Origin: an uncultured Spirochaetales bacterium
GTDB taxonomy: Bacteria; Spirochaetota; Spirochaetia; Treponematales; Treponemataceae
Reading direction: 5' to 3'
Assembly (NCBI GenBank): GCA_946061495.1
Contig: CAMGSV010000147.1
Location: 1-6,163, forward strand
DNA length: 6,163 bases
The position numbers and the translations under genes were made by a program. Positions within the stretch are counted from its first letter, which is position 1. Every line of letters starts with the position of its first letter. Positions 4,466 through 6,163 of this stretch are shown here, one piece after another. Below the pieces are notes generated by a model. It was not told the origin of the DNA and did not search any database. It saw only the letters and a program-made list of their open reading frames with translations.

Positions 4466-6163
4466 AGGAACAACTCGTCCTGGTACCAGTCTATCCGCAG
4501 GGAAAAGAGCTCGTCCTGGTAGTCCGGTGACTGGGCCATGAACTGCCACACGGCTCCCGTCCGCAGCACCCCAGGCTCCAGGCTGGTCAAGGGAACCCAG
4601 CGGCCCTTGTACAGGACAGAAAAGCTGGTTCGTCCCGTCAAATTCTTTCCCGTCTCTCGATCCACGGCGGAGCAATGGACGGTGATGTTCCGGGAGGCGT
4701 AGGGAGTCAGGTCAAGGTGGGCTGTGACGGCCTCCTTTTCCATGCTCACGGACTTCCACCACACGTAGGGACCTGCCGCCACCTTGATGCGGTAAGCACC
4801 GGGACGCAGGTACACCTCCTTGGCCCGATACACCACCCCATCCTTGGGAGAAACCCCTCCACTGGAATTTTCCTCTGCCTCTAGAATCCGCCGGGAGTCA
4901 AAGACCTCGGGAATCGTATCCCCGTCGTTCTTGAAGAAGAACACCCGGAAGGGCAAGTCAGCCTGGGCGGAGGCAGTGGCAGGCAGCGTCACGGAGACAG
5001 ACAGGGGCTTGAAGAAGGGGCTCAGCACCGACTTGTGGAACAGGTTGTTCCGCCACATTGCCACCAGCCCCAGAAGCAGCACCACACTGGCACAGGCAAT
5101 GAGAAAAACATTGCGGAATGTATGCTTCTTTGGTTGAATCTGTGGCGGCTGGTAAGGTTTGTTCCCAGCACCCACCATTCGTGCAATCGTCACTTGCAGT
5201 GCCTGGGAATCATACTCCTTCAGATATCGCTTCACCAGCTTGATGACAGGATCCATGGACTGAAACCGTCGCTCCGGCTTTGATCTCATCATCTTCCAAA
5301 TCAAAAAACGGGGAATCAGTGAGATTGACTTGTCGATTTTATGGGGAGCAATGTACTTCCCCTTCATAATCAATTCCTTGGTGGTCTCCAAGGTTTTGCC
5401 CTTGAAGGGCTTTGCTCCCGTCAGCATCTCGTAGAGCATCACCCCCATGGCATAGATGTCAGCCCGCTTGTCCACCGATCCGCTGTCCTCAAACTGCTCC
5501 GGCGGCATGTAGGAAGGGGTACCCACCGTCACCCCCGTCTCGTCCACCGCATCGTCCAGCTCCTTCTCGCTGGTGGCAATACCAAAGTCCGCCAGCTTTA
5601 TCACGGACTTATTGGAAATCAGAATGTTCCCCGGCTTGATGTCACGGTGGACGATTTTCTGAGAGTGGGCAAATTTCAGTCCCATGCAGGCACTGAGAAA
5701 AATCCTCATGGCAACCTGCTCCGGCAGCACCACCTGCTTTGCAATAAGCTTGTCCAAGGACATGCCATCCACAAACTCCTGGGCGATGTAATGGTGCCTG
5801 CCCTCCACAAAGTAGTCGTAGGTGTGGACAATCTGGGGACACTGTAGGGAAAGCAGAATCCGCGCCTCCTGCTTGAACCGATCCCGGGCGGTGGAGTTGC
5901 CACGGATGGTGAGCCGCTTCAGGATGATTTCCTTCTTGAGGCCAGGGTGAATCACCTTGTACACCGTTCCCATGCCACCCTTGGCCACCACGGAAACCAC
6001 CTTGTACTTTCCAATCATCTGGGGCGGCTCAACCTTTGGGGCAGCAGATTGGGCCACTGTCCGAGAAGCCTTTCCTACCGTCTGGGAAACTGAGGAGACC
6101 CCAGATGCACCTACCGTGCTCCTCCCCCCAGCACTGGAAATGCCAGAAGCCTTAGCCACCGCC
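4441..6163 (-). CDS. Membrane-anchored Hanks-type Ser/Thr protein kinase with PEGA-like extracytoplasmic region; 5' end beyond the right edge
   Basis: Phosphorylates Ser/Thr of unknown substrates; predicted inner-membrane sensor kinase. Residues are numbered from the GTG at 6159. That codon has open frame upstream to the edge and no visible ribosome-binding site, so the true start is probably outside. Order: Ser/Ala/Val-rich, likely disordered N-part (1-45); kinase domain (about 51-312) with Gly loop AKGGMGTVYK 59-68, ATP-binding K81, helix-C E98, catalytic loop HRDIKPGN 171-178 (D173, N178), DFG 191-193, GTPSYMPPE 213-221 and R297/R298 near the end; a basic proline-rich linker (330-350); a transmembrane helix (about 351-368); and an outside part of about 200 residues. 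The stretch LRPGAYRIKV (451-460) is PEGA-like. All core catalytic residues are present. The first Gly of the Gly loop is Ala (A59). HRD with Arg suggests activation-loop phosphorylation. The C-terminus carries a 12-residue repeat. Confidence 0.9.
   Translation of the reverse strand, partial: AVAKASGISSAGGRSTVGASGVSSVSQTVGKASRTVAQSAAPKVEPPQMIGKYKVVSVVAKGGMGTVYKVIHPGLKKEIILKRLTIRGNSTARDRFKQEARILLSLQCPQIVHTYDYFVEGRHHYIAQEFVDGMSLDKLIAKQVVLPEQVAMRIFLSACMGLKFAHSQKIVHRDIKPGNILISNKSVIKLADFGIATSEKELDDAVDETGVTVGTPSYMPPEQFEDSGSVDKRADIYAMGVMLYEMLTGAKPFKGKTLETTKELIMKGKYIAPHKIDKSISLIPRFLIWKMMRSKPERRFQSMDPVIKLVKRYLKEYDSQALQVTIARMVGAGNKPYQPPQIQPKKHTFRNVFLIACASVVLLLGLVAMWRNNLFHKSVLSPFFKPLSVSVTLPATASAQADLPFRVFFFKNDGDTIPEVFDSRRILEAEENSSGGVSPKDGVVYRAKEVYLRPGAYRIKVAAGPYVWWKSVSMEKEAVTAHLDLTPYASRNITVHCSAVDRETGKNLTGRTSFSVLYKGRWVPLTSLEPGVLRTGAVWQFMAQSPDYQDELFSLRIDWYQDELFLAAELQKE
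4474..4521 (-). repeat. 36-bp spaced repeat encoding two YQDEL copies at the kinase C-terminus
   Basis: The 12-mer ctcgtcctggta (plus strand) occurs at 4474-4485 and 4510-4521, exactly 36 bp (12 codons) apart. It encodes Y547-Q-D-E-L551 and Y559-Q-D-E-L563, so the protein ends in two degenerate 12-residue units. A third related stretch (agctcgtcgta, about 4389-4399) lies after the stop codon. Confidence 0.7.

Noticed and set aside
4328..4522. Plus-strand 64-codon frame over the intergenic repeat
   Set aside because: It overlaps the kinase end antisense, follows no ribosome-binding site and its content comes from the direct repeat.
5341..5847. 168-codon plus-strand open frame opposite the kinase
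   Set aside because: Antisense shadow of the kinase domain, His/Leu-rich, no domain or ribosome-binding site.
6157..6159. GTG as the genuine kinase start
   Set aside because: The frame is open upstream to the window edge and the region is low-complexity Ser/Ala/Val; too little sequence is left to see a ribosome-binding site, so the gene is treated as 5'-partial.
1..6163. CRISPR array, tRNA, rRNA or insertion sequence
   Set aside because: No regularly spaced repeats, cloverleaf sequences, transposase motifs or terminal inverted repeats were seen on either strand.

Overview
The window comes from a bacterium. All four recognisable genes lie on the minus strand, and two of them run off the window edges. 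The organism is uncertain. A spirochaete of the Treponema type is my tentative guess. It rests on the sequence around the Lon N-domain (motif GRPIFPGIF), on the Phe-containing lipobox (FTGC) of the lipoprotein, and on strong GGAGAGG ribosome-binding sites in front of two genes. Other Gram-negative-type bacteria rich in Hanks kinases are not excluded.

Layout, reading the minus strand 5'->3' (right to left). Positions 6163-4441 hold most of a membrane-anchored Ser/Thr protein kinase: a cytoplasmic Hanks kinase domain, one transmembrane helix and a roughly 200-residue extracytoplasmic part with a PEGA-like stretch. Its true start lies beyond the right edge. Positions 4440-4253 are a short intergenic region with a degenerate direct repeat of the kinase's own 3' end, a weak terminator candidate and a good sigma-70-type promoter. 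Positions 4252-3620 encode a small acidic lipoprotein of unknown function. Positions 3550-689 encode a full-length but unusually long (953 aa) ATP-dependent Lon protease. A strong hairpin terminator follows at 655-679. At 598 the 5' end of a type I restriction endonuclease subunit (hsdR) begins. It continues past the left edge and is clearly AT-richer than the rest.

How they may work together: lipoprotein and lon are 69 bp apart with no convincing terminator between them, so they may share a transcript from the promoter upstream of the lipoprotein. A surface-sensing kinase, an envelope lipoprotein and a quality-control protease next to each other would fit an envelope or protein stress theme, but this is only inference from position. 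The hsdR gene looks like a separate unit. It has its own promoter placed so close to the ATG that the mRNA is probably leaderless, and its base composition suggests a horizontally acquired restriction-modification locus.

I found no convincing new defence or mobile system wholly inside the window. The best leads are the enlarged Lon architecture, the repeat-remodelled 3' end of the kinase gene, the apparently leaderless hsdR, and the unrecognised lipoprotein.
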